Translations under genes and position numbers: made by a program
NCBI GenBank assembly: GCA_028751875.1
Contig: CM054153.1
Coordinates: forward strand, 7,582,150-7,646,149
Source: Rapana venosa
Taxonomy: Eukaryota; Mollusca; Gastropoda; Neogastropoda; Muricidae
DNA: 64,000 bases
Reading direction: 5' to 3'
In this document: positions 63,201 to 64,000 of the stretch, piece by piece
How the letters are laid out: every line of letters begins with the position of its first letter
How positions within the stretch are numbered: position 1 is the stretch's first letter
Notes under the pieces: generated by a model
What the model was told of the DNA's origin: nothing
Database searches by the model: none
The model's input: the letters and a program-made list of their open reading frames with translations, nothing else

Positions 63201-63344
63201 GAGTGGGGGTGGAGGGGAGAGAGAGGGAGGTGGAGGGGAGAGAGAGAGATCAAAGTTAAATTTGTATTTTCAGAGTTAGGGAGATAGATCTAGATGAGAC
63301 AAGAGGTAAAGCCAATATCAAAGATTTTTTTCTCACCTAGATGG

Positions 63345-63419
<75 letters not shown>

Positions 63420-63611
63420 ATCAAAGTCAATTTCATATTTCCACATTCAGAGAGAGAAAATGAGAGAGAGAGACAAAATTTGTATTTCCACATTCAGAGA
63501 TAGATCCAGGTCTAGATAAGTTAAAGCCAATGTCAAAGTCTTGGTCCCCCCCCCCCCCCCATTCACACATTGAAAGAGAGAGAGAATTGAATTAAGTTTA
63601 TTTAAAGAGAA

Positions 63612-63674
<63 letters not shown>

Positions 63675-63698
63675 AGAGAGAGAGAAATTGTATTTTCC

Positions 63699-63769
<71 letters not shown>

Positions 63770-63900
63770 GAGGAGGAGGTAATATATTTCCACATTCAGA
63801 GAGATCTAGATCTAGATCTAGATGATAGATTAAAGCTAATGTCAAAGTCTTGTTTCTCCACCCAGATCATACATTGAGAGAGAGAGAGAGAGAAATTGCC
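63120..63900. repeat. Minisatellite with GA-tract spacers
   Basis: A unit of about 110 bases (TTTCCACATTCAGAGA, GATCTAGATCTAGAT-like, AAAGC(C/T)AATGTCAAAGTCTTG, ...CACATTGA) occurs at about 63270-63360, 63475-63585 and 63778-63890, with shorter pieces between. Long (GA)n tracts fill the spaces. Unit spacing is about 200-300 bases. Frames here are Ser/Leu or Arg/Glu repeats and not genes. Confidence 0.85.
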
Positions 63901-64000
63901 TAACTAACTGAAGTCTTTCTGAAGATTTTTTTATCTTGCACAGCCTCTGGTGTTCTTGTGTGATGTTTTAATGCTGTTCTGTAATTAGCGCAATCTCTTT

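Noticed and set aside
63270..63890. CRISPR-like array
   Set aside because: Units are diverged, spacers are GA repeats of uneven length, and the window is plainly animal nuclear DNA.

Overview
This is a gene-poor, intron-rich, microsatellite-saturated stretch of an animal nuclear genome. Two ancestral animal genes are recognisable by their proteins, and both reconstruct as complete multi-exon genes with GT/AG junctions: a RIT/Ric-type small GTPase (+, 5 coding exons, 219 aa) and the mitochondrial ATP synthase F1 alpha subunit (-, 10 coding exons, 553 aa). The abundant RTE-like LINEs, tRNA-derived SINEs and long (CA)n/(GA)n arrays suggest a lophotrochozoan, most likely a gastropod or other mollusc. 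That placement is inferred from style, not from a marker gene.

Layout. 1-22930: RIT gene on +, with a 13.7-kb first intron holding two copies of a chimeric tRNA/5S-like SINE, an intact but 5'-truncated RTE-like LINE ORF and many microsatellites. Later introns carry LINE and SINE pieces. 22931-33600: RIT 3' region and intergenic sequence with a truncated LINE tail and a long SINE; no other gene seen. 33607-49970: ATP5F1A on -, convergent with RIT, with a poly(A) signal, ten exons and an upstream region containing an NRF-1-like motif. Its introns hold a 1-kb tandem duplication, a 29-G run, a 1.5-kb terminal-inverted-repeat element, a 1.07-kb piggyBac-like TTAA element and several small tandem duplications. 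50203-54725: retroelement fragments (LINE 3' end, SINEs, a duplicated 110-bp segment). 55053-61811: three candidate - strand exons of an unrecognised gene, whose last proposed intron holds a nearly full-length but frameshifted RTE-like LINE with a perfect 15-bp target-site duplication and an 800-bp GT/GA array. 61835-64000: AT, CT and GA arrays, a duplicated ~100-bp segment and a GA-spaced minisatellite.

No bacterial operon, CRISPR array, rRNA gene or free-standing tRNA gene is seen. RIT is a membrane-associated signalling GTPase and ATP5F1A an oxidative phosphorylation enzyme; nothing in the sequence links them functionally. The least ordinary items are the SINE that joins a tRNA-like A box to a 5S rRNA-like control region, the TIR element with an apparent 5-bp target duplication, the LINE copy that looks twin-primed, the 56-bp patch shared between a broken LINE and nearby intron sequence, and the unidentified gene whose apparent stop codon overlaps a perfect splice donor.
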